A DNA stretch of 64,000 nucleotides from Simplicispira metamorpha (lineage in GTDB: Bacteria; Pseudomonadota; Gammaproteobacteria; Burkholderiales; Burkholderiaceae_C), in NCBI RefSeq assembly GCF_004341365.1, contig NZ_SLXH01000012.1:1-64000 (forward strand), read 5' to 3'. The notes beneath the pieces are model-generated. The model was not told where the DNA came from and searched no databases. It worked only from the letters and a program-made list of their open reading frames with translations. The translations under genes were made by a program, and so were the position numbers. Shown here in pieces: positions 34,310 through 44,440 of the stretch; within the stretch, counting starts at the first letter, position 1; every line of letters begins with the position of its first letter.

Positions 34310-35242
34310 GTGACTGACATCCTCCCCCATACCACCGTGCTGCTCGATGAAGCGGTTGATGCCCTGCTGGGCAACGCCTGCGAGGCGGCGCCGGGCAGCA
34401 CCTGGATTGATGCCACCTTTGGCCGGGGCGGGCATTCGCGGCGAATACTCTCGCAGATGCCGCCAGGCCATCGTTTGCTGGCGTTCGACAAAGACCCCGA
34501 AGCCATCACCGAAGCAGCGCGCATCCTTGATGCGCGTTTTTCGATTCGCCACGAAGGTTTTCGCCACCTGGCCGATTTGCCCGCAGGCAGTGCGGCTGGG
34601 GTGCTGATGGACTTGGGCGTGAGCTCACCACAGATTGACAGCCCCGAGCGCGGCTTCAGCTTCCGTTTTGACGGCCCGCTGGACATGCGCATGGACACCA
34701 CCCGGGGCCAGAGCGTGGCGCAGTGGCTGGCCCATGCCGATGTGGGGCAGATTGCCCAGGTGGTGCGCGACTACGGTGAAGAACGCTTTGCCGGCCCCAT
34801 TGCCCGGGCCATTGTGGCGCGCCGCCAGGAGCGCGGCCCCCTGAGCACCACGGCAGAGCTGGCCGATCTGGTGGCCAGCGTGGTCAAGACGCGCGAGGCC
34901 GGGCAGAACCCCGCGACGCGCACGTTCCAGGCTTTGCGCATCTTCATCAACGGCGAACTGGACGAGTTGCAGCAAGCGCTGCAAGCTTGCCTGTCGGTGC
35001 TGCGTCCGGGCGGGCGGTTGGTGGTGATCAGTTTTCACTCGCTGGAAGACCGCATCGTCAAGCAGTTCATTGCCCAGCATTCCAAAGAAACCTATGACCG
35101 GCGCGCGCCGTTTGCGCCGCCGCAGGCCATGCGGCTACAGGCCCTGGAGCGTACCAAGCCCGGTGCGGCGGAAGTGGCTGCCAACCCGCGCGCGCGCAGT
35201 GCCGTGATGCGCGTGGCCGAGCGTACCCAGGTGCCCGCATGA
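34310..35242 (+). CDS. rsmH: 16S rRNA m4C1402 methyltransferase RsmH (MraW)
   Basis: N4-methylates C1402 in the ribosomal P site and is the first gene of this dcw cluster. The protein is 310 aa, against 313 in E. coli. The opening '[13 protein letters not shown]', SAM motif I '[15 protein letters not shown]', 'FDKDPEAI', '[14 protein letters not shown]' and '[12 protein letters not shown]' are diagnostic. I choose the GTG at 34310 ([12 protein letters not shown]); a GTG eight codons upstream is possible. No mraZ precedes it. Its TGA overlaps an ATG (ATGA at 35239-35242) that opens a 28-codon mini-frame leading to ftsL. Confidence 0.93.
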   Translation: MTDILPHTTVLLDEAVDALLGNACEAAPGSTWIDATFGRGGHSRRILSQMPPGHRLLAFDKDPEAITEAARILDARFSIRHEGFRHLADLPAGSAAGVLMDLGVSSPQIDSPERGFSFRFDGPLDMRMDTTRGQSVAQWLAHADVGQIAQVVRDYGEERFAGPIARAIVARRQERGPLSTTAELADLVASVVKTREAGQNPATRTFQALRIFINGELDELQQALQACLSVLRPGGRLVVISFHSLEDRIVKQFIAQHSKETYDRRAPFAPPQAMRLQALERTKPGAAEVAANPRARSAVMRVAERTQVPA

Positions 35243-35325
35243 GTGCTGGTGCCAGTGGTTGGGGCTACAGAACGCCCGCTGCGTTGCGCTGCATGGTCTG
35301 CACCGGGAGCAAGGCGCGCGCATGA
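35239..35325 (+). CDS. Bridging 28-codon mini-ORF between rsmH and ftsL
   Basis: Starts with the ATG that overlaps the rsmH stop (ATGA) and ends with the TGA that overlaps the ftsL ATG (ATGA, 35322-35325). The product would begin [10 protein letters not shown] and end GSKARA; no homology is recognisable. Its likely purpose is translational coupling across the only gap between rsmH and ftsL, not a functional peptide. A second 28-codon bridge with the same 83-base ATG-to-ATG distance lies between ftsW and murG. Confidence 0.4.
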   Translation: MSAGASGWGYRTPAALRCMVCTGSKARA

Positions 35326-35642
35326 CCCGGGTGAACATTTTCTTGCTGCTGCTGGTGCTGGTCAGCGCGATGTTCGTGGTGCGCACGCAGTATGAGTCGC
35401 GCGTGCTCTATACCGCGCTGCACCGCGCCGATGCCGAGGCGCGGCGCCTGGAAACCGAGCACGAGCGCCTGCAAGTGGAAAAACGTGCCCAGGCCACGCC
35501 CTCGCGCGTGGAAGCCATGGCCCGTGACCAGCTGCACATGCGCACCGCCACCCCACCCATCACGCAATACGTGCAAGACCCCGCACCCATCGTGGCCCTG
35601 CCCACGACGCAGGGCGATGCCCCCGCCAGGAAGCAGCCATGA
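35322..35642 (+). CDS. ftsL: Cell division protein FtsL
   Basis: A 106-aa bitopic membrane protein of the FtsQBL divisome complex. A short cytosolic tail (MTRVN) precedes one TM helix (about 5-22, 'IFLLLLVLVSAMFVV'). A periplasmic coiled coil follows ('ALHRADAEARRLETEHERLQ'), then the conserved 'RVEAMARDQLHMRTATP'. The ATG at 35322 starts directly before the TM segment; a farther ATG would add 21 unlikely residues. The stop overlaps ftsI (ATGA, 35639-35642). Confidence 0.9.
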   Translation: MTRVNIFLLLLVLVSAMFVVRTQYESRVLYTALHRADAEARRLETEHERLQVEKRAQATPSRVEAMARDQLHMRTATPPITQYVQDPAPIVALPTTQGDAPARKQP

Positions 35643-37384
35643 GCCGCAGCGTGCTCTACACGTCCAGCCCGCTGCTGGCGAGCAAAACGCCCGTGTGGCG
35701 CAGCAAGTTCATCGTGGCGCTGATTGCGCTGGGTTTTGTCGGGCTGGGCGCGCGCGCCGCCTATGTGCAGGTGCTGGACAACGCCTTCTTTCAGCGCCAG
35801 GGCGAGGTGCGCTTTGCCCGCACGTTGGAGCTGCCCGCCAACCGGGGCAAGATTTTGGACCGCAACGGGCTGATTCTGGCCTCCAGCGTGCCCGCGGCCA
35901 GCATCTGGGCCATTCCGGAAGACGTAGAGCAGGAAGACCCCGAGGTGCGCGCCAAGCTGCGCGAGCTGGCACGGCTCATGGACATGCCGTTGCCCGAATT
36001 GACCGCCAAGCTGGCCGATGAGGACAAGACCTTCGTCTGGGTCAAGCGCCAGCTCGACTGGGACGTGGGCCAGAAAATTGCTGCGCTGGGTATCAAGGGC
36101 ATCTACCAGCGCAAAGAATACAAGCGCCAGTACCCCGAGGGCGAGGCAGCTGCCCACGTGGTCGGCTTCACCAACGTCGAAGACCGGGGCCAGGAGGGCA
36201 TGGAGCTGGCGTTCAACGACCTGCTGGCAGGCAAGGCCGGCTCGCGCCGCGTCATCAAAGACCGGCTGGGCCGCGTGGTCGAGGGCGTGGGCGAGGATGT
36301 GCCGCCTCTGGATGGCCGCGACATGCAGCTGTCCATCGACAGCAAGGTGCAGTTTTTTGCCTACCAGAAGCTGCGCGACCAGGTGGCCAAGAGCCAAGCC
36401 AAGGCGGGCAGCGTGGTGGTGCTGGACGCCATCACCGGCGAGGTGCTGGCGCTGGCCAATTACCCCAGCTACGTGCCCGACAAGCGCAAAAACCTGACTG
36501 GCGAGCAACTGCGTAACCGCGCCATCACCGACACCTTCGAGCCCGGCTCGACCATGAAGCCGTTCACCATTGGCATTGCCCTGGAGAGCGGCCGTGTGAA
36601 GCCCGAAACGCCCATGGATACCTCGCCCGGGCGCCTGTCCATGGGCGGCTACACCATCTCGGACACACACAACTACGGCTTGTTGACTGTGGCGGGCGTG
36701 ATCCAGAAGTCCAGCAACGTGGGCACCACCAAGCTGGCCATGCAGATGTCTTCGCGTGAGATGTGGGAAACCTTCTCGGCGGCGGGCTTTGGGCAAAAGC
36801 CGCAGATCGCCTTTCCCGGTGCGGTCAGCGGGCGCCTGCGCCCCTACAAAACCTGGCGCCCGGTGGAGCAGGCCACCATGTCGTATGGCTACGGCCTCTC
36901 GGCCAGCCTGTTCCAGATGGCGCGCTCGTACACCGTGTTTGCGCACGACGGCAGCATCATCCCGGCCACCATGCTCAAAAGCACGCAGCCTGCGGTGGGC
37001 GTGCCGGTGTTTTCGCAGCGCACCGCCGATCAGGTGCGCAAGATGTTGGAGATGGCCGCAGGCCCCGGCGGCACCGGCCAGCGCGCGCAAACGCAGGGCT
37101 ACTCGGTGGGCGGCAAGTCGGGCACGGCGCGCAAGCAGGTGGGCAAAAGCTACGCGGCGGGCAAATACCGCGCCTGGTTCACCGGCATGGCACCCATCGA
37201 CAAGCCGCGCATCATCGTGGCCGTGATGGTCGATGAGCCCACCGTGGGCGGTGTGTACGGCGGTTTGGTGGCCGCGCCCGTGTTCAGCGAGGTGGTGCAG
37301 CAAACGCTGCGCATGATGGGCGTGCAGCCCGATATCGATGTCAAGCCGCAAATCGTGGCCAATCCCGTGGAGGAATCGCTGTGA
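35639..37384 (+). CDS. ftsI: Septal peptidoglycan transpeptidase FtsI (PBP3)
   Basis: A class B penicillin-binding protein that cross-links septal wall, partner of FtsW. The protein is 581 aa. The N-terminal TM is at about 24-44. The pedestal domain has 'RGKILDRNGLILA'. The transpeptidase triad is STMK (in 'EPGSTMKPF'), SSN (in 'QKSSNVGTTKLA') and KSG (in 'GGKSGTARK'). Start and stop overlap ftsL (ATGA) and murE (GTGA), so it is tightly coupled in the dcw operon. Confidence 0.95.
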   Translation: MSRSVLYTSSPLLASKTPVWRSKFIVALIALGFVGLGARAAYVQVLDNAFFQRQGEVRFARTLELPANRGKILDRNGLILASSVPAASIWAIPEDVEQEDPEVRAKLRELARLMDMPLPELTAKLADEDKTFVWVKRQLDWDVGQKIAALGIKGIYQRKEYKRQYPEGEAAAHVVGFTNVEDRGQEGMELAFNDLLAGKAGSRRVIKDRLGRVVEGVGEDVPPLDGRDMQLSIDSKVQFFAYQKLRDQVAKSQAKAGSVVVLDAITGEVLALANYPSYVPDKRKNLTGEQLRNRAITDTFEPGSTMKPFTIGIALESGRVKPETPMDTSPGRLSMGGYTISDTHNYGLLTVAGVIQKSSNVGTTKLAMQMSSREMWETFSAAGFGQKPQIAFPGAVSGRLRPYKTWRPVEQATMSYGYGLSASLFQMARSYTVFAHDGSIIPATMLKSTQPAVGVPVFSQRTADQVRKMLEMAAGPGGTGQRAQTQGYSVGGKSGTARKQVGKSYAAGKYRAWFTGMAPIDKPRIIVAVMVDEPTVGGVYGGLVAAPVFSEVVQQTLRMMGVQPDIDVKPQIVANPVEESL

Positions 37385-38928
37385 TACACACGCTGGCCCA
37401 CAGTGCCGAAGCCGTGCAGTGGCTGCGCGCGCGCGTCACCGGCACGCTGCACACCGACAGCCGCCAGATACAACCGGGCGATGGCTTCATCGCCTGGCCC
37501 GGCGCCGCCACCGATGGCCGCGCCCATGTGCCAGATGCCCTGGCGCGCGGCGCCGTGGCCTGCCTGGTGGAGCGCGAGGGGGTCGAGCCCTTTGGCCTGG
37601 CCGGAGAACACCTGGCCGCGCTGCCTGGCCTGAAATCCGCCACCGCCGACATCGCCGCGCAGTGGTTTGGCAGCCCCACCCAGGTGCTGGATGTGGTGGC
37701 CTTTACCGGCACCAACGGCAAGACCAGCAGCGCCTGGTGGCTGGCCGGGGCCTTGTCGGTACAGGCCGATGCGGGTGGTGCTGGTGTGCTATTAAAAAGG
37801 GAGCTGCAAGCGCACGCTCCATGCGCCCTGGTGGGTACTTTGGGCATGGGAATTGTCCCCCACCTGGAAACCACTGGCATGACCACGCCCGACCCGGTGC
37901 GGCTGCAACGGGCGTTCCGGCAGTTCGCCGATGCGGGCGTGCGCACCTGCGCCATTGAGGCGTCCTCGATTGGCCTGGCCGAGCACCGCCTCACGGGCAC
38001 GCGCATCCGCGTGGCCGTGTTGACCAACTTCACGCAAGACCACCTCGACTACCACGGCAGCATGGAGGCTTACTGGCAGGCCAAGGCTGCGCTGTTTTCC
38101 TGGCCCGGCTTGCAGGCGGCGGTGCTGAACATCGACGACCCGCACGGCGCGCAGCTGCACAGCGCGCTGGCCCTGGCGCAACAGGCACAGCCCACGCCGC
38201 CGCTGGACTTGTGGAGCATCTCCATGCACCAAAGCGCCCGTCTGCGCGCGCAGGATGTGGTGTTTGCCGACGCGGGCCTGTGCTTCACGGTGGTCGAAGG
38301 CGCTGAACAACACCGGCTCCAAACGGCGGTGATTGGCGACTACAACGTCTCGAATTTGCTGGGCGTGCTGGCAGCCATGCGCGCCCTGGGCATCCCGCTG
38401 GCCAGCGCCGTGGCCGCCTGCGCTGCGCTGGAGCCCGTGCCCGGTCGCATGCAGCGCATTGCCACGCCGGGCCAGCCGCTGGTGGCCGTGGATTACGCCC
38501 ACACCCCCGACGCCCTGGACCAAGCCCTGCGCGCCTTGCGCCCGATGGCACAGGCGCGCGGTGGTCGGCTGTGGTGCGTATTTGGCTGCGGCGGCGACCG
38601 CGACGCGGGCAAGCGCCCGCAAATGGGCGCCGCTGCGCAGCACCGCGCCGACTGCGTGGTCGTGACCAGCGACAACCCCCGCAGCGAGGCACCCGAGCAC
38701 ATCATTCACCAGATTCTGCAAGGCACCATCGCAGGCGATACCGTGTGGGTGGAACCCGACCGCGCCGCCGCCATCGGCCAGGCACTGGCCCAGGCCGACA
38801 GCGCCGATGTGGTGCTGATTGCTGGCAAAGGCCACGAGGATTACCAGGAAATGGCCGGTGTGCGCCGCCCGTTCTCCGACATGGCGCAGGCCCAGGCCGC
38901 GCTGCAACGCCGGGAGGCCCGCACATGA
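37381..38928 (+). CDS. murE: UDP-MurNAc-L-Ala-D-Glu:meso-DAP ligase MurE
   Basis: Adds meso-diaminopimelate to the peptidoglycan precursor in the cytosol. The protein is 515 aa. The ATP loop is 'FTGTNGKTSSAWW'. The DNPR motif 'SDNPRSEAP' selects meso-DAP rather than lysine, matching the dapF gene in this window. The GTG start overlaps the ftsI stop. Residues encoded by 37788-37820 ('VLLKRELQAHAPC') derive from a truncated copy of the dispersed repeat, between the ATP loop and 'LVGTLGMG'. The stop overlaps murF (ATGA). Confidence 0.95.
   Translation: MIHTLAHSAEAVQWLRARVTGTLHTDSRQIQPGDGFIAWPGAATDGRAHVPDALARGAVACLVEREGVEPFGLAGEHLAALPGLKSATADIAAQWFGSPTQVLDVVAFTGTNGKTSSAWWLAGALSVQADAGGAGVLLKRELQAHAPCALVGTLGMGIVPHLETTGMTTPDPVRLQRAFRQFADAGVRTCAIEASSIGLAEHRLTGTRIRVAVLTNFTQDHLDYHGSMEAYWQAKAALFSWPGLQAAVLNIDDPHGAQLHSALALAQQAQPTPPLDLWSISMHQSARLRAQDVVFADAGLCFTVVEGAEQHRLQTAVIGDYNVSNLLGVLAAMRALGIPLASAVAACAALEPVPGRMQRIATPGQPLVAVDYAHTPDALDQALRALRPMAQARGGRLWCVFGCGGDRDAGKRPQMGAAAQHRADCVVVTSDNPRSEAPEHIIHQILQGTIAGDTVWVEPDRAAAIGQALAQADSADVVLIAGKGHEDYQEMAGVRRPFSDMAQAQAALQRREART
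37788..37820 (+). repeat. Dispersed palindromic repeat, truncated copy inside murE
   Basis: Plus orientation, left half only: gctattaaaaagggagctgc, aagcgcacgctcc. It is in frame and gives the peptide LLKRELQAHAP, similar in register to the copies in AroE and MurC. Confidence 0.7.
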
Positions 38929-40367
38929 CCATGATGACCCTGGCCCAGGCCTTTGGCTGGATCAGCGCACGCATTCCGCAGGCGCAACTGGTGGGTGCCG
39001 ATGCCGGTGCGCTGCCGATGGTGCGCGTTCACACCGACACCCGCACGCTGGCGCCCGGCGATTTGTTTGTCGCCCTGAAAGGCGAGCGCTTTGATGCCAA
39101 TGCCTTTTTGTCGCAGGCGCGCGAGGCGGGCGCCGTGGCCGCCATCGCCCACCGTGGTCTGCTGGATGCGGGCTTGCCCGGCGTCACCGTGCCCGACACC
39201 CTGGCCGCGCTGGGCGCCTTGGCCGCTGGTTGGCGCAGCCAGTTCAGCCTGCCGCTGATCGGCGTGACTGGCAGCAACGGCAAAACCACGGTGACGCAGA
39301 TGATCGCGTCCATCCTGCGCGCCCACGCGGGCGAGGCCGCGTGGGCCACGCAGGGCAACCTGAACAACGCCATCGGCGTGCCACACACGCTGCTGGGCCT
39401 GCGCAGCGCGCACCGCATCGCCGTGGTCGAGCTGGGCATGAACCACCCCGGCGAAATCGCCCAGCTGGCCGACATGGCCCGGCCCACCGTGGCGTTGGTG
39501 AACAACGCCCAGCGTGAGCACCTCGAATTCATGCACACCGTGCAGGCCGTGGCCGAAGAAAACGGCGCCGTGCTGGCGGCTTTGCCTGCCGATGGCGTGG
39601 CCGTGTTCCCGCACGACGATGCCTACACCCCGCTGTGGCGCCGCCTGGCCGGTGCGCGCCGCTGCTTGAGCTTTGGCAGCGCCGGTGCCGATGTGCAGGC
39701 CACCCAGGCGCACTGGCAGGGCGATGCCTGGCAGGTGCGCATGCACACGCCCCAGGGCGATCTGGCCTGTGCGCTGCACATTGCCGGCCAGCACAACGTG
39801 CGCAACGCGCTGGCGGCCACGGCCTGCGCGCTGGCCGCCGGGGTGCCCCTGGACGCCATCGCCCAGGGCCTGAGCGCCTTTGTGCCGGTCAAAGGGCGCT
39901 CGCGGGCGCTGGCTGTGGCGCAGGGCACCCGCCAGATCACCGTGGTGGACGACAGCTACAACGCCAACCCCGACTCGGTGCGCGCCGCCATCGACGTGCT
40001 GGCCGCTCTGCCCGGCCCGCGCCTGCTGGTGCTGGGCGACATGGGCGAGGTCGGCGCGCAGGGGCCGCAGTTCCATGCCGAAGCCGGGCAGCACGCCCAG
40101 GCCTGCGGCATTGAGCACCTGTTTGCGCTGGGCGCGCAGTGTGCCCACGCCGCCGCCGCTTTTGCGGGCGCGCGGCATTTTGACAACATGGCGCAGCTGC
40201 AAGCGGCAGTGCGCGAGGCGCTGCCCACGGTGGGCAGCGTGCTGGTAAAAGGATCGCGGTTCATGAAGATGGAGCAAGTGCTGGAGGCCATCGTGCCTGC
40301 CACGCCCACCCCCGGTAACACCCCCGTGCAGGAGGCCGCCACCGGCGCCTTGCGTGCGCCATGCTGA
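38925..40367 (+). CDS. murF: UDP-MurNAc-tripeptide:D-Ala-D-Ala ligase MurF
   Basis: Adds D-Ala-D-Ala to complete the UDP-MurNAc-pentapeptide. The protein is 480 aa. The ATP loop is '[14 protein letters not shown]'. '[13 protein letters not shown]', '[10 protein letters not shown]', '[13 protein letters not shown]' and 'LGDMGEVG' mark the family. The ATG at 38925 overlaps the murE stop; open frame continues upstream but only as an artefact of overlap with murE. The last seven bases overlap mraY. Confidence 0.95.
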   Translation: MTMMTLAQAFGWISARIPQAQLVGADAGALPMVRVHTDTRTLAPGDLFVALKGERFDANAFLSQAREAGAVAAIAHRGLLDAGLPGVTVPDTLAALGALAAGWRSQFSLPLIGVTGSNGKTTVTQMIASILRAHAGEAAWATQGNLNNAIGVPHTLLGLRSAHRIAVVELGMNHPGEIAQLADMARPTVALVNNAQREHLEFMHTVQAVAEENGAVLAALPADGVAVFPHDDAYTPLWRRLAGARRCLSFGSAGADVQATQAHWQGDAWQVRMHTPQGDLACALHIAGQHNVRNALAATACALAAGVPLDAIAQGLSAFVPVKGRSRALAVAQGTRQITVVDDSYNANPDSVRAAIDVLAALPGPRLLVLGDMGEVGAQGPQFHAEAGQHAQACGIEHLFALGAQCAHAAAAFAGARHFDNMAQLQAAVREALPTVGSVLVKGSRFMKMEQVLEAIVPATPTPGNTPVQEAATGALRAPC

Positions 40368-41539
40368 TCTGGCTGGCCCAGTGGCTGCAAAGCCTGTCGC
40401 CCGAGTTCGGTTTTTTCCGCGTCTTCCAGTATTTGACGTTCCGCGCCGTGATGGCCGCATTGACGGCGCTGCTCATCGGCCTGGTGGCGGGGCCGCGAGT
40501 CATCCGGCGCCTGACCGAGCTGAAAATCGGCCAGCCCATCCGCACCGATGGCATGGAAACGCACCACGTCAAAAGCGGCACGCCCACCATGGGCGGCGTG
40601 CTCATCCTGGCTGCGCTGTCGATTTCCACGCTGCTGTGGTTTGACCTGTCCAACCGCTTTGTCTGGATTGTGCTGGTGGTCACGCTGGGCTTTGGCGCCA
40701 TCGGCTGGGCCGATGACTGGCGCAAGGTGGTCAACAAAGACCCCAACGGCATGCGCTCGCGCGAGAAATACATGTGGCAGTCCCTCATCGGGCTGCTGGC
40801 GGCGCTGTACCTGGTGTTCAGCATCTCCGAGAGCAACAACTACAAGGTGCTGGAGCTGTTTGTGTCGTGGGTGCGCTCGGGCTTTGATGTGAACCTGCCC
40901 ACCCAGGCGGGCCTGCTGCTGCCGTTCTTCAAGGAAGTGAGCTACCCGCTGGGCGTGCTGGGCTTTGTCATCATGACCTACCTGGTGATTGTGGGTGCCA
41001 GCAACGCCGTCAACCTGACCGATGGGCTTGATGGCCTGGCCATCATGCCGGTGGTCATGGTGGGCTCGGCGCTGGGGGTGTTTGCCTATGTCACGGGCAA
41101 CGTGGTGTATGCCAAATACCTGTTTTTGCCGCACATTCCGGGCGCGGGCGAGCTGCTGATTTTCTGCTCGGCCATGGCCGGTGCCGGGCTGGCGTTTTTG
41201 TGGTTCAACACCTACCCCGCGCAGGTGTTCATGGGCGACGTGGGCGCGCTGGCGCTGGGCGGCGCGCTGGGCACCATCGCCGTGATCGTGCGCCAGGAGA
41301 TCGTGCTGGCCATCATGGGCGGCATTTTTGTGGTCGAAGCGCTGTCGGTGATGGCGCAGGTGGCCTGGTTCAAATACACCAAGCGCCGCTACGGCGAAGG
41401 CCGCCGTCTGCTGAAAATGGCACCGCTGCACCACCACTTTGAAAAGAGCGGCTGGAAAGAGACGCAGGTGGTGGTGCGTTTCTGGATCATCACCATGCTG
41501 CTGTGCCTGGTGGGCCTGTCGACCCTGAAGCTGCGATGA
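40361..41539 (+). CDS. mraY: Phospho-MurNAc-pentapeptide transferase MraY
   Basis: The integral membrane enzyme that makes lipid I from UDP-MurNAc-pentapeptide and undecaprenyl phosphate. The protein is 392 aa, slightly longer than E. coli (360). It has ten or so TM segments. Catalytic Asp motifs are 'GWADDWRK', '[10 protein letters not shown]' and '[12 protein letters not shown]'. The HHH motif is in '[13 protein letters not shown]'. It starts inside the murF end and its stop overlaps murD (ATGA, 41536-41539). Confidence 0.95.
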   Translation: MLIWLAQWLQSLSPEFGFFRVFQYLTFRAVMAALTALLIGLVAGPRVIRRLTELKIGQPIRTDGMETHHVKSGTPTMGGVLILAALSISTLLWFDLSNRFVWIVLVVTLGFGAIGWADDWRKVVNKDPNGMRSREKYMWQSLIGLLAALYLVFSISESNNYKVLELFVSWVRSGFDVNLPTQAGLLLPFFKEVSYPLGVLGFVIMTYLVIVGASNAVNLTDGLDGLAIMPVVMVGSALGVFAYVTGNVVYAKYLFLPHIPGAGELLIFCSAMAGAGLAFLWFNTYPAQVFMGDVGALALGGALGTIAVIVRQEIVLAIMGGIFVVEALSVMAQVAWFKYTKRRYGEGRRLLKMAPLHHHFEKSGWKETQVVVRFWIITMLLCLVGLSTLKLR

Positions 41540-43095
41540 ACTCCTTGCAAGACCAATCTGTCCTGATTCTGGGGCTGGGCGCTTCGGGCCTGGCCATGGC
41601 GCGCTGGTGCGTGCGCTGCGGCGCGCAGGTCACGGTGGCCGATACGCGTGCCCAACCGCCGCAGCTGGCCGTATTGCAGCAAGAGCTGCCGCAGGTGCGC
41701 TTTGTGCCCGGTGCCTTCGATGCCAGCCTGGTCCAGGGCCAGCCGCTGCACGCGGTGTACCGCTCGCCGGGATTGAGTCCCGAGGCAATTGCTCCTGTAT
41801 TGATAGCTGCTAGCGCCCACCACATCAGCGTTGGAGGCGAATTAAGCTTGTTTTTTGGCGCCTTGCAGGCGCTGGGCGCGGCGCACAGCGCGGACGCCAG
41901 CGCAGAGGCTGCCCCGGCGCCCGCCTATGCGCCCAAGGTGCTGGCCATCACCGGCACCAATGGCAAAACCACCGTCACGTCGCTCACGGGCCAGCTCGTC
42001 GAGCGCGCGGGCAAAACCGTGGCCGTGGCGGGCAACATCGGCCCGACGCTGCTTGATACCCTGGCCCAACGGCTCGATGCCGGCGATCTGCCCGAGGTGT
42101 GGGTGCTGGAGCTGTCCAGCTTCCAGCTCGACGGCATCGCGGGCTTTGAGCCCACGGCGGCCACGGTGCTCAACGTCACGCAAGACCACCTCGACTGGCA
42201 CGGCAGCATGGCCGCCTACGCGGCGGCCAAAGCGCGCATTTTTGGCACGCAAGGGCTGATGGTGCTCAACCGCGAAGACCCCGAGGTGATGGCCATGCTG
42301 CCGCCACCCGCCCGCGTCAAGCTGCAAAAACCGCAGCAGCGAGCGCACATCACCTTTGGCGGTGACATGCCCCGGCGCCCCGGCGACTTCGGTATCGACA
42401 CCGTCGGCGGCATGGCCTGGCTGGTGCGCGCCCTCGAAGCCGATGAAACCCGCAAGCGCGTGCGCGGCGCTGAAGCCGAGGAAGAACTGCACATCCAGCG
42501 CCTGATGCCCGCCGATGCGCTGCGCATCCGGGGCCGCCACAACGCCATCAACGCCCTGGCCGCGCTGGCGCTGGCCCAGGCGGCGGGCTGCCCGCTGGCG
42601 CCCATGCTTTACGGTTTGCGCGAATACCGGGGCGAACCCCACCGCGTCGAGCCCGTGGGCCGCGTCAACGACATCGAATACTTTGACGACAGCAAAGGCA
42701 CCAACGTGGGCGCCACCGTGGCCGCGCTCACCGGCCTGGGCGTCGAACGCCGCCTGGTGCTGATCCTGGGCGGCGATGGCAAGGGCCAGGACTTTGCCCC
42801 GCTGGCCGCGCCCGTGGCCCGCCATGTGCGCGCCGTCGTGCTCATGGGCCGCGATGCGCCGCTGATCCGCGCCGCGCTGCAAGGCACCGGTGTGCCCCTG
42901 CTGGACGCGCCCAGCCTGCCCGACGCCGTGCAGCTGGCCACCGCGCGCGCCCACGCGGGCGACGCTGTGCTGATGTCGCCCGCCTGCGCCAGTTTTGACA
43001 TGTTCACCGGCTACGAGCACCGGGCGCAGGTGTTTTGCGCCGCTGTGCAGGCCCTGGCCGACGACGCCGGTCAGGCGCTGGAGGGGCAGTCGTGA
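41536..43095 (+). CDS. murD: UDP-MurNAc-L-Ala:D-Glu ligase MurD
   Basis: Adds D-glutamate to UDP-MurNAc-L-alanine. The protein is 519 aa, longer than E. coli MurD (438). It opens '[16 protein letters not shown]'. The ATP loop is '[15 protein letters not shown]', with '[11 protein letters not shown]', 'HLDWHGSM' and '[11 protein letters not shown]' further on. Part of the excess lies at residues about 85-97, where a repeat copy encodes '[12 protein letters not shown]'. More lies in '[20 protein letters not shown]'. Start and stop overlap mraY and ftsW. Confidence 0.95.
   Translation: MNSLQDQSVLILGLGASGLAMARWCVRCGAQVTVADTRAQPPQLAVLQQELPQVRFVPGAFDASLVQGQPLHAVYRSPGLSPEAIAPVLIAASAHHISVGGELSLFFGALQALGAAHSADASAEAAPAPAYAPKVLAITGTNGKTTVTSLTGQLVERAGKTVAVAGNIGPTLLDTLAQRLDAGDLPEVWVLELSSFQLDGIAGFEPTAATVLNVTQDHLDWHGSMAAYAAAKARIFGTQGLMVLNREDPEVMAMLPPPARVKLQKPQQRAHITFGGDMPRRPGDFGIDTVGGMAWLVRALEADETRKRVRGAEAEEELHIQRLMPADALRIRGRHNAINALAALALAQAAGCPLAPMLYGLREYRGEPHRVEPVGRVNDIEYFDDSKGTNVGATVAALTGLGVERRLVLILGGDGKGQDFAPLAAPVARHVRAVVLMGRDAPLIRAALQGTGVPLLDAPSLPDAVQLATARAHAGDAVLMSPACASFDMFTGYEHRAQVFCAAVQALADDAGQALEGQS
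41788..41823 (+). repeat. Dispersed palindromic repeat, truncated copy inside murD
   Basis: Plus orientation, left half: gctcctgtattgatagctgc followed by tagcgcccacc. It is read in a different frame from the murE copy and gives VLIAASAHH. Confidence 0.7.
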
Positions 43096-44357
43096 GCGGG
43101 CGCGCTGGTGTGGCGCAGCGCCTGGGCGATTGGTGGGCGGGCCTGTCCAGTGCTGGCGGCGACGGCCTGCCGGTGCGCGCTGGCGGCATGGAATACCGCC
43201 GCACCGCCTCCACCCCCGCCAGCGTGCTGGGTTTTGACCAGGCCCTGGTCTGGGTCGTGGTGGCGCTGCTGGCCTGGGGCACGGTGATGGTCTATTCCGC
43301 CTCCATCGCCCTGCCCGACAACCCGCGCTTTGGCAAGATTGCGCCCACGCATTTTCTGGTGCGCCACATCTTTGCCCTGGTGATGGCGTTTGTGGCGGCG
43401 CTGCTGGCGTTCCAGGTGCCCATGGCGCTGTGGGAGCGCCATGCCCGGGGGCTGTTTTTGCTGTCGCTGTTTTTGCTGATCTTGGTGCTGGTGCCGCACG
43501 TGGGCACGGTGGTCAATGGCGCGCGGCGCTGGCTCAGCCTGGGCGTCATGAATTTCCAGCCCTCCGAGCTGGCCAAGTTTGCCGTGCTGATCTATGCCGC
43601 TGACTACATGGTGCGCAAGATGGAGGTCAAAGAGCGCTTTTTCCGCGCCGTGCTGCCCATGGGCGCCGCCGTGGCCGTGGTCGGGGCGCTGCTGCTGGCC
43701 GAGCCTGACATGGGCGCTTTCATGGTGATTGCCGTGATCGCCATGGGCATTTTGTTTCTGGGCGGCGTCAACGCACGCATGTTCTTTTTGATTGCCTTCA
43801 TCCTGGTGCTGGCCTTTGCCGCCATGGTGTGGTTCTCTGACTGGCGGCGCGAGCGCATTTTTGCCTACCTCGACCCCTGGAGCGAAAAGCACGCGCTGGG
43901 CAAGGGCTACCAGCTCTCGCACTCGCTGATTGCCATTGGCCGGGGCGAGATTTTTGGCGTGGGCCTGGGCGGCAGCGTCGAAAAGCTGCACTGGCTGCCC
44001 GAGGCGCACACCGACTTTCTGTTGGCCGTGATCGGTGAGGAGTTCGGTCTGGTGGGCGTGATCGCGCTGATCGTGCTGTTCTTCTGGATGGTGCGGCGCA
44101 TCATGCACATTGGCCGCCAGGCGATTGCGCTGGACCGCGTTTTTGCCGGTCTGGTGGCGCAGGGCGTGGCCATGTGGATGGGGTTCCAGGCCTTTATCAA
44201 CATGGGCGTGAACCTGGGGGCCTTGCCCACCAAGGGGCTGACGCTGCCGCTGATGAGCTTTGGCGGCTCGGCCATTTTGATGAACCTGGTGGCGATTGCG
44301 GTGGTGCTGCGCGTGGATTATGAAAACAAGCTGCTCATGCGTGGAGGCCACGCATGA
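43092..44357 (+). CDS. ftsW: Septal peptidoglycan glycosyltransferase FtsW
   Basis: A SEDS-family polymerase that builds septal glycan with FtsI. The protein is 421 aa. A cytosolic N-terminus of about 50 residues precedes ten TM segments. Hallmarks are '[24 protein letters not shown]', '[14 protein letters not shown]', '[14 protein letters not shown]' and '[15 protein letters not shown]'. The GTG start overlaps the murD stop (GTGA). The last residues MRGGHA are repeated at the end of the mini-frame that follows, so the ftsW/murG junction appears partly duplicated. Confidence 0.94.
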   Translation: MSGRAGVAQRLGDWWAGLSSAGGDGLPVRAGGMEYRRTASTPASVLGFDQALVWVVVALLAWGTVMVYSASIALPDNPRFGKIAPTHFLVRHIFALVMAFVAALLAFQVPMALWERHARGLFLLSLFLLILVLVPHVGTVVNGARRWLSLGVMNFQPSELAKFAVLIYAADYMVRKMEVKERFFRAVLPMGAAVAVVGALLLAEPDMGAFMVIAVIAMGILFLGGVNARMFFLIAFILVLAFAAMVWFSDWRRERIFAYLDPWSEKHALGKGYQLSHSLIAIGRGEIFGVGLGGSVEKLHWLPEAHTDFLLAVIGEEFGLVGVIALIVLFFWMVRRIMHIGRQAIALDRVFAGLVAQGVAMWMGFQAFINMGVNLGALPTKGLTLPLMSFGGSAILMNLVAIAVVLRVDYENKLLMRGGHA

Positions 44358-44440
44358 GCAGCTTGTTTCAGCAAAACAAATGCCGCATTGCGCCAGCAAT
44401 GCCAGGCGCGCAGCGCCTGATGAGAGGAGGCCACGCATGA
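44354..44440 (+). CDS. Bridging 28-codon mini-ORF between ftsW and murG
   Basis: Its ATG overlaps the ftsW stop (ATGA, 44354-44357) and its TGA overlaps the murG start (ATGA, 44437-44440). It begins [12 protein letters not shown] and ends LMRGGHA, the same six residues (MRGGHA) as FtsW; the DNA ggaggccacgcatga is present twice (44344-44358 and 44426-44440). The likely origin is a small tandem duplication that kept translation coupled. The peptide itself is probably not functional. Confidence 0.4.
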   Translation: MSSLFQQNKCRIAPAMPGAQRLMRGGHA

